Shown here: one piece after another, positions 34,098 to 42,958 of the stretch
How the letters are laid out: every line of letters starts with the position of its first letter
Position numbering within the stretch: position 1 is the stretch's first letter
Source of the DNA: Citrobacter amalonaticus
GTDB lineage: Bacteria; Pseudomonadota; Gammaproteobacteria; Enterobacterales; Enterobacteriaceae
Direction of reading: 5' to 3'
NCBI RefSeq assembly: GCF_001559075.2
Contig: NZ_CP014015.2
Location: 1,426,001 to 1,490,000, forward strand
DNA: 64,000 nt
Program-made: the position numbers and the translations under genes
Notes under the pieces: generated by a model
Seen by the model: the letters and a program-made list of their open reading frames with translations, nothing else
Databases searched by the model: none
Told to the model about the DNA's origin: nothing

Positions 34098-34613
34098 ATG
34101 GAAAAGACCACAACGCAAGAGTTGCTGGCGCAAGCTGAAAAACTGTGCGCGCAACGCAATGTGCGCCTGACCCCACAGCGCCTCGAAGTGTTGCGTCTGA
34201 TGAGCCTACAGGAAGGCGCAATTAGCGCGTACGATCTGCTCGACCTGCTGCGTGAATCCGAACCGCAGGCCAAGCCGCCAACGGTCTATCGCGCACTCGA
34301 TTTTCTGCTTGAACAAGGGTTTGTGCATAAGGTTGAATCCACCAACAGCTACGTGTTGTGCTACCTGTTCGATCAGCCAACGCATACTTCCGCGATGTTT
34401 ATCTGCGACCGCTGTGGCGCGGTGAAAGAAGAGTGCGCGGAGGGCGTGGAAGACATTATGCATACGCTGGCGGCGAAGATGGGATTTGCCCTGCGCCACA
34501 ATGTGATTGAAGCACACGGATTATGTTCAGCCTGCGTGGAAGTAGAAGCCTGCCGTCACCCTGGCGAGTGCCAGCACGATCATTCGATTCAGGTTAAAAA
34601 GAAACCCCGTTAA
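34098..34613 (+). CDS. zur: Zinc uptake regulator Zur
   Basis: A 171-residue Fur-family repressor that, with zinc, shuts down znuABC and related genes. The N-terminal winged helix (LTPQRLEVLRLMSLQEGAIS; PPTVYRALDFLLEQGFVHKV) is followed by the metal sites: CDRCGAVKE (Cys pair near residue 103), HNVIEAHGLCSACVEVEACRH with further Cys and His ligands. A basic tail ends VQVKKKPR. The sequence matches E. coli Zur throughout. A G/C-rich hairpin (34620-34640) follows the stop codon. Confidence 0.97.
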   Translation: MEKTTTQELLAQAEKLCAQRNVRLTPQRLEVLRLMSLQEGAISAYDLLDLLRESEPQAKPPTVYRALDFLLEQGFVHKVESTNSYVLCYLFDQPTHTSAMFICDRCGAVKEECAEGVEDIMHTLAAKMGFALRHNVIEAHGLCSACVEVEACRHPGECQHDHSIQVKKKPR

Positions 34614-34690
34614 GGAAGTGGGCGGCACGCTATGCCGCCCGAAGCAAACAGAGGGGTGTACATCCTTGTACTCACGGGTATGAGGGTGGC

Positions 34691-34900
34691 TTACCAGCGA
34701 TAGTCGTTGCGTTTTTCCCAGCTATCGACCTCTTTCTCCGCCTGGTCTTTCGCGTAACCATAACGTTCCTGAATCTTACCGACCAGTTGATCACGCTTAC
34801 CTTCAATGACTGTCATATCGTCATCGGTCAGTTTGCCCCACTGCTCTTTCACTTTACCTTTAAATTGTTTCCAGTTACCGCCGGCTTCGTCTTTATTCAT
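34691..34900 (-). CDS. yjbJ: CsbD-family stress protein YjbJ
   Basis: A 69-residue hydrophilic protein of the CsbD family (MNKDEAGGNWKQFKGKVKEQ; ...YGYAKDQAEKEVDSW). It is abundant in stationary phase and under osmotic or acid stress in E. coli; its molecular role is unknown. Two adjacent ATG codons (34903 and 34900) are possible. The second gives the E. coli N-terminus, and GAGG stands eight bases from it. Confidence 0.93.
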   Translation of the reverse strand: MNKDEAGGNWKQFKGKVKEQWGKLTDDDMTVIEGKRDQLVGKIQERYGYAKDQAEKEVDSWEKRNDYRW

Positions 34901-35030
34901 CATAAGGTCCTCTTTATCAGGCTGTGAATAGTGAGAGTAAACCGCCCAACTGCGTTCGTTTTCTGCTGGACGTGAGATTAAGTGTAGTCATAGATTCTGG
35001 GTTAAATTCACTATTCAGAATCTTTAACCA

Positions 35031-36356
35031 TCACGAAGCCGCAAACCAGGTTCCGTTCCGCCAGTGCCGCCGCCAGATCCAGGCTAATGACAGTCCGCGC
35101 AGCGCCAGGAAAACCGCCAGCGCCAACCACAAACCGTGGTTACCCAACACGGGGAGCGCCAACAGCGCCAGCGCAAACCCGGCAGCCGCGACCGCCATAC
35201 TGTTACGCATTTCAGCCGCCCGCGTTGCGCCGATAAACATACCATCCAACAGATAGCACCAGACGCCGACCAACGGCAAAATCACTTGCCAGAGCAGATA
35301 GCGATCGGCCAGTTGCTGGATTTGCGGGAGTGATGTCAGCAGCGCGACAATCTGTTCGCCCGCGAGCAGATAAACCAGTGAGAACAGCAGTGCGACAATA
35401 CCTGACTGACGGCACGCCGCGCGCCAGACCTCCAGCAACTGACTGCCGTCGCGGGCGCCATAGGCCTGACCGGAATGCGCCTCCACGGCGTAGGCAAAAC
35501 CATCCAGCGCATAGGCCGTAAACGTCAGCAACGTCATCAACACGGCGTTCACGGCGATGATATCGCTACCCAGTCTGGCCCCCAGCACGGTGATGGCGCC
35601 AAAACAGAGTTGCAGCAGCAGCGAACGCAGCATGATGTCGCGATTGAGCGCCAGAAGGCGACGAAAGTTTCCACGCCAGGCCAGCCTGAGCATGGCGAGA
35701 GAGACACCACGCAGGTGCAAGACCTTACGCACCATCAACAAACCGATCAGCAACGTCGCATATTCCGCAATCACCGTCGCCAGCGCGGCCCCCTGCACGT
35801 TCATATGCAGCCCCATGACCAGCCAGAGGTCGAGCACAATGTTCAGGATATTGCCGACAATCAGCAGGATCACCGGCGCACGCGCGTATTGCACGCCCAG
35901 TAACCAGCCGAGCAGAACCAGATTCGCCAGCGACGCCGGCGCGCTCAGCCAGCGAATGGCCAGGAATCGCCTTGCCTGTTCCAGCACCGCTTCGCTGCCG
36001 CCGACAATGTGTAGCGCCAGGTCGATAATCGGCGTGCGAAAAATCGCAATCAATGCCCCTGCGCCTAACGCCAGGATCAGCGGTTGCACCAGAGCCCGCG
36101 CCAGCGCCTGAGGATTCTTCGCGCCGAACGCCTGCGCCGTCAGCCCGGTGGTACTCATACGTAAGAAGAGCAGTAGCATGAACAGAAAGCTGGTTGCAGT
36201 TGCGCCCACCGCCACGCCGCCGAGATACACGGGACTGTCCAGGTGACCAATGACCGCCGTATCCACCAGTCCCAGCAGCGGAACGGTGATATTGGAGAAA
36301 ATCATCGGTAAGGCGAGACGCCAGAGCGCTTTGTCAGCAGAAGCAAAAAACGGCAT
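35031..36356 (-). CDS. dinF: MATE-family efflux protein DinF
   Basis: A 441-residue MATE transporter with 12 helices in two homologous halves. It starts MPFFASADKALWRLALPMIF and contains the family-type helix VDTAVIGHLDSPVYLGGVAVG near residue 33-53. It is reported to protect against oxidants and bile salts. It is the second gene of lexA-dinF and so SOS-induced; an intervening REP unit may lower its expression relative to lexA. Confidence 0.95.
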   Translation of the reverse strand: MPFFASADKALWRLALPMIFSNITVPLLGLVDTAVIGHLDSPVYLGGVAVGATATSFLFMLLLFLRMSTTGLTAQAFGAKNPQALARALVQPLILALGAGALIAIFRTPIIDLALHIVGGSEAVLEQARRFLAIRWLSAPASLANLVLLGWLLGVQYARAPVILLIVGNILNIVLDLWLVMGLHMNVQGAALATVIAEYATLLIGLLMVRKVLHLRGVSLAMLRLAWRGNFRRLLALNRDIMLRSLLLQLCFGAITVLGARLGSDIIAVNAVLMTLLTFTAYALDGFAYAVEAHSGQAYGARDGSQLLEVWRAACRQSGIVALLFSLVYLLAGEQIVALLTSLPQIQQLADRYLLWQVILPLVGVWCYLLDGMFIGATRAAEMRNSMAVAAAGFALALLALPVLGNHGLWLALAVFLALRGLSLAWIWRRHWRNGTWFAAS

Positions 36357-36398
36357 GGGGACGAGCCTGAGAAGAGGTCATAACGAGAGTGGTGAGAG

Positions 36399-36437
36399 CG
36401 CCGGATAGCGGCGTAAACACCTTATCCGGCCTACAGG
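36399..36437. repeat. REP unit between lexA and dinF
   Basis: GCCGGATAGCGGCGTAAACACCTTATCCGGC-type palindrome followed by CTACAGG, within the lexA-dinF message. Confidence 0.75.
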
Positions 36438-36441
36438 AATA

Positions 36442-37050
36442 CTACAGCCATTCACCGTTACGGATGACGCCAACGGCCAATCCTTCGATGGTGAAATTCT
36501 GTTCGCGAAGGTCAACCAGGATAGGTTTAAATTCGCTGTTTTCGGGCAGTAACTCAACTTTATTGCCCTGTTTTTTCAGGCGCTTGACCGTCACTTCATC
36601 GTCGATACGCGCTACAACCACCTGGCCGTTACGCACGTCCTGGGTTTTATGTACCGCCAGCAGATCGCCATCCATAATGCCGATGTCTTTCATCGACATT
36701 CCGCTGACGCGCAACAGGAAATCGGCGTTCGGCTTAAACAAAGACGGATCCACCTGATAATGGCCTTCGATGTGCTGCTGCGCCAGCAGCGGTTCGCCCG
36801 CCGCAACGCGACCGATGAGCGGTAACCCTTCCTCTTCTTCTTGCAGCAGTCGAATGCCGCGAGAAGCGCCGGAGACGATTTCAATCGCCCCTTTACGTGC
36901 CAGCGCTTTCAGGTGTTCTTCAGCCGCGTTTGGGGAACGGAACCCCAAACGCTGTGCGATCTCCGCACGCGTCGGTGGCATACCTGTCTGGCTGATGTGA
37001 TCCCGAATGAGATCAAACACCTCTTGTTGCCTGGCCGTTAACGCTTTCAT
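36442..37050 (-). CDS. lexA: SOS repressor LexA
   Basis: A 202-residue repressor. The N-terminal winged helix (residues 1-70, TRAEIAQRLGFRSPNAAEEHL) binds SOS boxes. The cleavage site Ala-Gly is in RVAAGEPLL near residue 84. Catalytic Ser (about 119, in GMSMKDIGIMDGD) and Lys (about 156, in ARIDDEVTVKRLKK) drive RecA-stimulated self-cleavage. Two LexA boxes overlap its promoter. Confidence 0.99.
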   Translation of the reverse strand: MKALTARQQEVFDLIRDHISQTGMPPTRAEIAQRLGFRSPNAAEEHLKALARKGAIEIVSGASRGIRLLQEEEEGLPLIGRVAAGEPLLAQQHIEGHYQVDPSLFKPNADFLLRVSGMSMKDIGIMDGDLLAVHKTQDVRNGQVVVARIDDEVTVKRLKKQGNKVELLPENSEFKPILVDLREQNFTIEGLAVGVIRNGEWL

Positions 37051-37058
37051 TCCGCCCC

Positions 37059-37095
37059 CTGGGTGTATATACAGTTATGCTGTGAGTATATACAG
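37059..37095. promoter_or_regulatory. Twin LexA boxes of lexA
   Basis: CTGGGTGTATATACAG (37059-37074) and CTGTGAGTATATACAG (37080-37095) both fit CTG-N10-CAG and are 21 bp apart centre to centre, as in E. coli. Confidence 0.97.
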
Positions 37096-37172
37096 CTAAA
37101 GGTGATTTTGGAACCACAAACTGCACATTCGACAGCAGATTTAGCCTGTTATGGAATCAGGGTCGAAAAACG

Positions 37173-37541
37173 TTAGCGAAAATGTGGCCACAACAGGAGT
37201 CCCCAGGTGATCAACGCCACAATGATAGAAAGCAGCACCGCCGCCGACCCCATATCTTTTGCGCGTCCGGAAAGTTCGTGATAATCAGAGCCGATACGGT
37301 CCACTACCGCCTCGATGGCGCTGTTCAGGATTTCAACAATCATGACCAGCATAACGGAGCCGATCAGCAGAACGCGCGTAATGGCATCCACGTCCAGCCA
37401 GCAGGCGATAGCCACGGCCAGCAACGCCGCCACGCTTTCCTGACGGAACGCGGCCTCGTTAATCCACGCGGCGCGAAAACCTTTCCAGGAATAGCCTGCA
37501 GCTTTGATAATTCGGGTGAATCCAGTGGTATTATTAGCCAT
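37173..37541 (-). CDS. dgkA: Diacylglycerol kinase DgkA
   Basis: A 122-residue trimeric inner-membrane kinase that returns diacylglycerol from membrane-derived oligosaccharide synthesis to phosphatidate. An N-terminal surface helix is followed by three transmembrane helices. The family signature EILNSAIEAVVDRIG near residue 70 holds the catalytic glutamates. It is divergent from plsB, another phospholipid gene, over 170 bp. Confidence 0.97.
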   Translation of the reverse strand: MANNTTGFTRIIKAAGYSWKGFRAAWINEAAFRQESVAALLAVAIACWLDVDAITRVLLIGSVMLVMIVEILNSAIEAVVDRIGSDYHELSGRAKDMGSAAVLLSIIVALITWGLLLWPHFR

Positions 37542-37711
37542 TAAAAGAACCTTTTTGCATTATTGGCGTCAATGACATTGTCTTGTTAACTCATGTAATT
37601 CGAGTCAGGGCAACGCGGCGCGAAGTATGACGGGATAGACCAGAAATTCACATGACTTTCTGATATCCTTGCAACGCAATTGCATTATTAACCAGAGGCT
37701 TTACATCGTTT

Positions 37712-40132
37712 ATGTCCGGCTGGCCACGAATTTACTACAAAATCCTGAATTTACCATTAAGCGTACTGGTAAAAAGCAAGTCTATTCCGGCGGATCCTGC
37801 CCCGGAATTGGGACTCGATACCTCTCGTCCAATTATGTACGTTTTACCGTACAACTCCAAAGCGGACTTGCTGACGCTGCGCGCACAATGTCTGGCGCAC
37901 GATCTCCCCGACCCGTTAGAACCGCTGGAGATCGATGGCACACAGTTGCCGCGCTATGTGTTCATTCACGGCGGACCGCGTGTCTTCACCTATTACACGC
38001 CGAAAGAGGAGTCCATCAAGCTGTTCCATAACTACCTCGACCTGCATCGCAGCAATCCGGATCTGGATGTGCAAATGGTGCCGGTGTCGGTGATGTTTGG
38101 ACGCTCTCCGGGTCGTGAAAAGGGCGAGGTTAACCCGCCGCTGCGCATGCTTAACGGCATTCAGAAATTCTTTGCCGTCTCCTGGCTGGGCCGCGACAGC
38201 TTTGTTCGCTTCTCGCCTTCCGTCTCTCTGCGCCGAATGGCCGATGAGCACGGCACGGATAAAACCATTGCGCAGAAACTGGCTCGCGTGGCGCGTATGC
38301 ACTTCGCCCGTCAGCGCCTGGCCGCTGTGGGGCCGCGTTTACCTGCGCGTCAGGATCTCTTCAACAAGCTGCTGGCCTCCAAAGCGATTGCCCGCGCGGT
38401 AGAAGACGAAGCGCGCAGCAAGAAAATCTCCCATGAAAAGGCGCAGCAAAACGCCATTGCGCTGATGGAAGAGATCGCCGCCAACTTCTCTTACGAGATG
38501 ATTCGCCTGACCGACCGTATTCTGGGCTTCACCTGGAACCGGCTGTATCAGGGGATTAACGTTCACAACGCAGAACGCGTTCGCCAACTTGCGCACGACG
38601 GGCACGAAATTGTTTATGTTCCCTGCCACCGCAGCCACATGGACTATCTGTTGCTCTCCTACGTGCTCTATCACCAAGGGCTGGTGCCGCCGCACATCGC
38701 TGCGGGTATCAACCTGAACTTCTGGCCGGCAGGCCCGATCTTCCGCCGCCTGGGCGCGTTCTTTATTCGTCGTACCTTTAAGGGCAATAAGCTCTATTCC
38801 ACCGTTTTCCGTGAGTATCTGGGCGAGCTGTTCAGCCGCGGCTACTCGGTTGAATACTTTGTCGAAGGCGGTCGTTCCCGTACCGGCCGTTTACTGGACC
38901 CGAAAACCGGCACGCTGTCGATGACTATTCAGGCGATGCTGCGCGGCGGCACCCGCCCGATCACCCTGGTACCGATTTACATCGGTTACGAGCACGTGAT
39001 GGAAGTGGGTACCTATGCTAAAGAGCTGCGCGGCGCGACCAAAGAGAAAGAGAGTCTGCCGCAGATGCTGCGTGGTCTGAGCAAGCTGCGTAATCTCGGT
39101 CAGGGCTACGTAAACTTTGGCGAGCCAATGCCATTGATGACGTACCTGAATCACCACGTGCCGGAGTGGCGCGAGTCTATCGATCCCATCGAAGCAGTGC
39201 GTCCGGCCTGGCTGACGCCGACGGTGAACGGGATTGCGGCTGAGCTGATGGTGCGTATTAACAACGCGGGGGCGGCGAACGCCATGAACCTGTGCTGCAC
39301 CGCGCTGCTAGCCTCTCGCCAGCGTTCGCTGACCCGCGAACAGTTGACCGAGCAGCTCAACTGTTATCTGGATCTGATGCGCAATGTGCCGTATTCCTCT
39401 GATTCGACCGTGCCGTCTGTCAGCGCCAGCGATCTTATCGATCACGCGTTGCAGATGAACAAATTCGAAGTCGAGAAGGATACCATTGGCGATATCATCA
39501 TTCTGCCGCGCGAGCAGGCGGTGCTGATGACCTACTATCGCAATAACATCGCGCATATGCTGGTGTTGCCGTCGCTGATGGCAGCGATCGTCACCCAGCA
39601 TCGTCATATTTCCCGCGAAGCGCTGCTGCAACACGTTGATGTGCTCTACCCGATGCTGAAAGCCGAGCTGTTCCTGCGCTGGGAGCGCGATGAGCTGACA
39701 GACGTGATTGACGCGCTGACGGCTGAAATGCAGCGTCAGGGGCTGATAACCGTTCAGGATGATGAGCTGCATATCAATCCGGCCCACTCCCGCACACTGC
39801 AACTGCTGGCGGCGGGCGCGCGCGAAACGCTGCAGCGTTATGCCATTACCTTCTGGCTGCTGAGCGCCAACCCGTCGATCAACCGCGGGACGCTGGAGAA
39901 AGAGAGCCGCACCGTGGCGCAGCGTCTGTCCGTGCTGCACGGTATTAACGCGCCGGAATTCTTCGACAAGGCGGTGTTCAGCTCACTGGTGCTGACCCTG
40001 CGTGACGAGGGTTACATCAGCGATACCGGCGATGCGGAGCCGGGCGAAACGATGAAGGTGTATCAGATGCTGGCGGAACTCATCACGTCGGATGTACGCC
40101 TCACCATCGAGAGCGCCACGCAGGGCGAGTAA
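37712..40132 (+). CDS. plsB: Glycerol-3-phosphate 1-O-acyltransferase PlsB
   Basis: An 806-residue membrane-bound enzyme that adds the first acyl chain to sn-glycerol-3-phosphate. The acyltransferase block I HRSHMDYLL (HX4D) is near residue 306. Block II is around FIRRTFKGNKLYS, block III is FVEGGRSRTGR near residue 383, and block IV is ITLVPIYIGYEHV near residue 420. Length and sequence match E. coli PlsB (807). The start MSGWPRIYYK is the family N-terminus. A terminator follows. Confidence 0.98.
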   Translation: MSGWPRIYYKILNLPLSVLVKSKSIPADPAPELGLDTSRPIMYVLPYNSKADLLTLRAQCLAHDLPDPLEPLEIDGTQLPRYVFIHGGPRVFTYYTPKEESIKLFHNYLDLHRSNPDLDVQMVPVSVMFGRSPGREKGEVNPPLRMLNGIQKFFAVSWLGRDSFVRFSPSVSLRRMADEHGTDKTIAQKLARVARMHFARQRLAAVGPRLPARQDLFNKLLASKAIARAVEDEARSKKISHEKAQQNAIALMEEIAANFSYEMIRLTDRILGFTWNRLYQGINVHNAERVRQLAHDGHEIVYVPCHRSHMDYLLLSYVLYHQGLVPPHIAAGINLNFWPAGPIFRRLGAFFIRRTFKGNKLYSTVFREYLGELFSRGYSVEYFVEGGRSRTGRLLDPKTGTLSMTIQAMLRGGTRPITLVPIYIGYEHVMEVGTYAKELRGATKEKESLPQMLRGLSKLRNLGQGYVNFGEPMPLMTYLNHHVPEWRESIDPIEAVRPAWLTPTVNGIAAELMVRINNAGAANAMNLCCTALLASRQRSLTREQLTEQLNCYLDLMRNVPYSSDSTVPSVSASDLIDHALQMNKFEVEKDTIGDIIILPREQAVLMTYYRNNIAHMLVLPSLMAAIVTQHRHISREALLQHVDVLYPMLKAELFLRWERDELTDVIDALTAEMQRQGLITVQDDELHINPAHSRTLQLLAAGARETLQRYAITFWLLSANPSINRGTLEKESRTVAQRLSVLHGINAPEFFDKAVFSSLVLTLRDEGYISDTGDAEPGETMKVYQMLAELITSDVRLTIESATQGE

Positions 40133-40138
40133 TACATA

Positions 40139-40170
40139 GAAAAGCCGGTCAACATGACCGGCTTTTTTTA
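40139..40170 (+). terminator. Intrinsic terminator of plsB
   Basis: AAGCCGGTC-AACAT-GACCGGCTT followed by seven T residues, a few bases after the plsB stop codon. Confidence 0.95.
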
Positions 40171-40178
40171 TGTCAGAT

Positions 40179-40251
40179 TGCCGGATGGCGGCGTTCCGCC
40201 TGATCCGGCCTACATCAGCTTACGGTTTGGTAAGCGCAGCGCCATCGGGCA
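40179..40251. repeat. BIME between plsB and ubiA
   Basis: GCCGGATGGCGGCGTTCCGCCTGATCCGGC plus a second, inverted REP unit ending GCGCCATCGGGCA, between convergent genes. Confidence 0.8.
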
Positions 40252-40258
40252 AGATGCT

Positions 40259-41131
40259 TTATAAGTGCCAGTAACTCATCGCCAGACCAATGAACAGCAC
40301 CAGCCCGACGTAGTTATTGTTCATAAACGCTTTAAAGCAGGCTTCGCGCTCGCGGTTGGCAATCAGTTTCTGTTGATAAACAAACAGCGCGCCAGCGACC
40401 AGCACAGACCAGTAATAGCCCAGCCCCAGGCCGTTCAGCCAGCCAATCAGCGCCATCAGCGCCAGCACCGCCACCTGCAAGATACCGATGATCAGCTTGT
40501 CATGTTCGCCAAACAGAATGGCCGTCGATTTAATACCGATTTTCAGATCGTCATCGCGATCAACCATCGCGTACTGCGTGTCGTAGGCCACTGCCCACAG
40601 GATATTGGCCAGGAACATCAGCCAGCAGCTCAACGGTACCGACTCACTCACCGCCGCAAAGGCCATCGGGATCGACCAGCCAAACGCCGCCCCCAGCACC
40701 ACCTGCGGCAGGTGAGTGTAGCGCTTCATAAACGGATAGACCCACGCCAGTGCCAGTGCCGCAATCGACAGCAGAATGGTCATGGTATTGAGCGTCAGCA
40801 CCAGCAGGAAAGAGAGCACCACCAGTATGACAAACAGCGTCCGGGCCTCTTTCTCCGTCACCGCGCCGCTGGGCAATGGGCGGTTCGCCGTACGTTTTAC
40901 GTGCCCGTCAAATTTTCGATCGGCATAGTCATTGACCACGCATCCGGCGGCACGCATCAACCAGACCCCGGCGACAAACACCGCCAGAATCCACCCTTGA
41001 GGGACGCCAGGGGTCGCCACCCACAGTGCCCACAGCGTCGGCCAGAGTAGCAATAAGGCGCCGATGGGCTTATCCGTACGCATCAAGCGGTGAAACGCCA
41101 GCAGCTTATTTTGCGTCAGACTCCACTCCAT
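40259..41131 (-). CDS. ubiA: 4-hydroxybenzoate octaprenyltransferase
   Basis: A 290-residue inner-membrane prenyltransferase that joins octaprenyl diphosphate to 4-hydroxybenzoate in ubiquinone synthesis. It has about eight to nine helices. The two Asp-rich Mg-diphosphate motifs are NDYADRKFDGHVKRT near residue 67 and DTQYAMVDRDDDLKIG near residue 185. It follows ubiC by 12 bases, so ubiCA forms one operon. Confidence 0.97.
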   Translation of the reverse strand: MEWSLTQNKLLAFHRLMRTDKPIGALLLLWPTLWALWVATPGVPQGWILAVFVAGVWLMRAAGCVVNDYADRKFDGHVKRTANRPLPSGAVTEKEARTLFVILVVLSFLLVLTLNTMTILLSIAALALAWVYPFMKRYTHLPQVVLGAAFGWSIPMAFAAVSESVPLSCWLMFLANILWAVAYDTQYAMVDRDDDLKIGIKSTAILFGEHDKLIIGILQVAVLALMALIGWLNGLGLGYYWSVLVAGALFVYQQKLIANREREACFKAFMNNNYVGLVLFIGLAMSYWHL

Positions 41132-41143
41132 TTTATTTTCCTC

Positions 41144-41641
41144 TTAGTACAACGGCGATGCAGGTAAAAACAGTTCGGTCAGCATCAGCGGCTTACCGCT
41201 CAGTCGCAGGCGGGAACGACGTCCCCACAGCCCGGCATCACAACCAATCTCAATAAAATCTCGGGTCAACGTCGATGATGTAAACAGATAACGCCCCAGC
41301 GGGGTTTTGCCTAAGTTTTGTAAGGCCAGTTCGGGGCCGGACAGCGTGGATTCAGGCACCACGGTGCGTCCAGCCAGCCAGGGTTCATCATCGGCACATA
41401 ACAGGATTTCACGCAGCCAGTAGCGGGATTCTTTTGGCAGTCGTGTCAGCTCTTCCATCACCTCATTTTGACCGACAAATCCCTCCCTGATCAGGGTCAC
41501 CGTGACCCGTTTTCCCTGTTGCTCAAAACGTTTTGTCATGGAATCTTCCAGTAGCAGCCAGTCGAGCTGTTCTGGATCCAGGGCGGGAATCTCTTCAAAA
41601 TAGCGCAGCGCACGCAGTTGCGTTAACGCGGGGTGTGACAT
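41144..41641 (-). CDS. ubiC: Chorismate pyruvate-lyase UbiC
   Basis: A 165-residue cytosolic enzyme that splits chorismate to 4-hydroxybenzoate and pyruvate, the first ubiquinone-specific step. Family features include REGFVGQNEVMEELTRLP and the active-site Arg in PKESRYWLREILLCADDEPW (near residues 73-93, split here), and Glu near the C-terminus in LMLTELFLP. It heads the ubiCA operon. Confidence 0.97.
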   Translation of the reverse strand: MSHPALTQLRALRYFEEIPALDPEQLDWLLLEDSMTKRFEQQGKRVTVTLIREGFVGQNEVMEELTRLPKESRYWLREILLCADDEPWLAGRTVVPESTLSGPELALQNLGKTPLGRYLFTSSTLTRDFIEIGCDAGLWGRRSRLRLSGKPLMLTELFLPASPLY

Positions 41642-41761
41642 GCCTGACTCTCCGTTTCATAACTGAAAGGCATTGTATCGCAGAAAAGCGCTTACGGAAG
41701 ATGGAAACATAATTAAGTGATCTGTTGCGCAACAGAAGTGTAACAAGTCGCAGGAAATGCT

Positions 41762-41791
41762 AAAAAAAAGGTGCGCCAGATGACGCACCAG
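41762..41791 (-). terminator. Terminator downstream of malM
   Basis: On the minus strand GGTGCG...CGCACC with an eight-base loop is followed by seven T residues, ending the malK-lamB-malM transcript. Confidence 0.85.
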
Positions 41792-41821
41792 TTGTTGCAA
41801 ATCAGCAATGTGGGGAGAAGA

Positions 41822-42766
41822 TTACCCCTTGCCTTTTACACTGCTGATAAAGGTGGAACGGGCAGATGTTGATCCCAGACGTTCAGCTTCATCAAGCAGT
41901 TTCAGCGCTTTATCAACGTCGCCTTTGGCAACGGCGTCTTTAATCGCTTTGTTAAAGTAGCTTTCGGTGTCGTTCAACATCGGCTCGCTTTTCTTCGCGG
42001 GCGCAGGTGCAGCCACCGGCGCGGCAACCGGTGCAGCATAGGTCGGCGCAGGCGCAGCAGTATTGCCCACCGTCACCGGACCAGGGCCGGAAGAACCAAA
42101 CAGCGGCCCTACCAGCACGCTGGAGCTGCTGTTGGTTTTCACTTTCAGCTTCAGCAGGCCATCGGTGGTATGGCGGGCGATCGGATCCGGAATATCTGGA
42201 ACAGAGTTACCCACGCCTTTGGCATAGGCTTTCGCTGGATCCAGCAGTTTGGTGGTCTGCTGGAGATCTTTCTCGGTCGTAAAGACCAGAACATAGAGTT
42301 TCTGCTGGCCCAGCGCTGGCGTCAGGCGCATCACCCCTTCCAGACGATCCGCGCTCATCACGCCCGGCTCTTGGTAGGTGAAATAGCTGCTGGGGAAGAA
42401 CGCAGAAGGCGTCATGTTCTGATCGAGGATCAGGACGTTGGGCGCAAAGACGCTGGTTTGTTTGTTCACTTCGCTGGTGAGCGTTATGTTTAGCTCCCCG
42501 ATGTTCGCCGGCACGCTGTAGGCGGCAACCGGACCGGAGATGCCCGCGACATCAAGACGCTGACCGCCGGTCGAAAGCGGTGTCGTTTGCGTGTTGGACT
42601 GGTCAACCGGCGTCCAGGTTAACTGCTGGAGCGCTGCGGTCGGAATGGCGGGTGCCGCACTGGTATTTTGCGGCACATAGTTAACGTCAGCCAGGCTGAT
42701 ACCCGGCGCACTGGCAACTAACCCTGCGGATAAACAAAGGGCGACGAGACTTTTCTTCATTTTCAT
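41822..42766 (-). CDS. malM: Maltose operon periplasmic protein MalM
   Basis: A 314-residue exported protein of the MalM family; the exact role in maltose use is unknown. A signal peptide ends near residue 26 (GISLA). An Ala/Pro-rich linker (AAPAPTYAAPVAAPVAAPAP) near residues 232-252, longer than in E. coli (306 residues), separates the main domain from a conserved helical tail (LNDTESYFNKAIKDAVAKGD). The start at 42766 (MKMKKSLV) has GAGGTGA before it. Last gene of the malK operon. Confidence 0.95.
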   Translation of the reverse strand: MKMKKSLVALCLSAGLVASAPGISLADVNYVPQNTSAAPAIPTAALQQLTWTPVDQSNTQTTPLSTGGQRLDVAGISGPVAAYSVPANIGELNITLTSEVNKQTSVFAPNVLILDQNMTPSAFFPSSYFTYQEPGVMSADRLEGVMRLTPALGQQKLYVLVFTTEKDLQQTTKLLDPAKAYAKGVGNSVPDIPDPIARHTTDGLLKLKVKTNSSSSVLVGPLFGSSGPGPVTVGNTAAPAPTYAAPVAAPVAAPAPAKKSEPMLNDTESYFNKAIKDAVAKGDVDKALKLLDEAERLGSTSARSTFISSVKGKG

Positions 42767-42829
42767 TGTTATCACCTCAGAAAGCATGGGTTCAGCGGTG
42801 GCCAGGCAATAGCGCGCTAAACCAGATTA

Positions 42830-42904
42830 TGCCGGATGGCGGCGGACGCCTTATCCGGCCTACAAACTGGTGCCGTAGGCCCGATAAGCTTGCGCCATCG
42901 GGCA
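42830..42904. repeat. BIME between malM and lamB
   Basis: GCCGGATGGCGGCGGACGCCTTATCCGGC and a second, inverted unit ending GCGCCATCGGGCA, followed by a stem GAGGGGC/GCCCCTC near 42919-42936. This lies inside the operon and may set the lamB/malM ratio. Confidence 0.85.
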
Positions 42905-42958
42905 TTGCAGCAGTTTGGGAGGGGCTTTCGCCCCTCGTTACGTCAGGTTAGTGCTGGA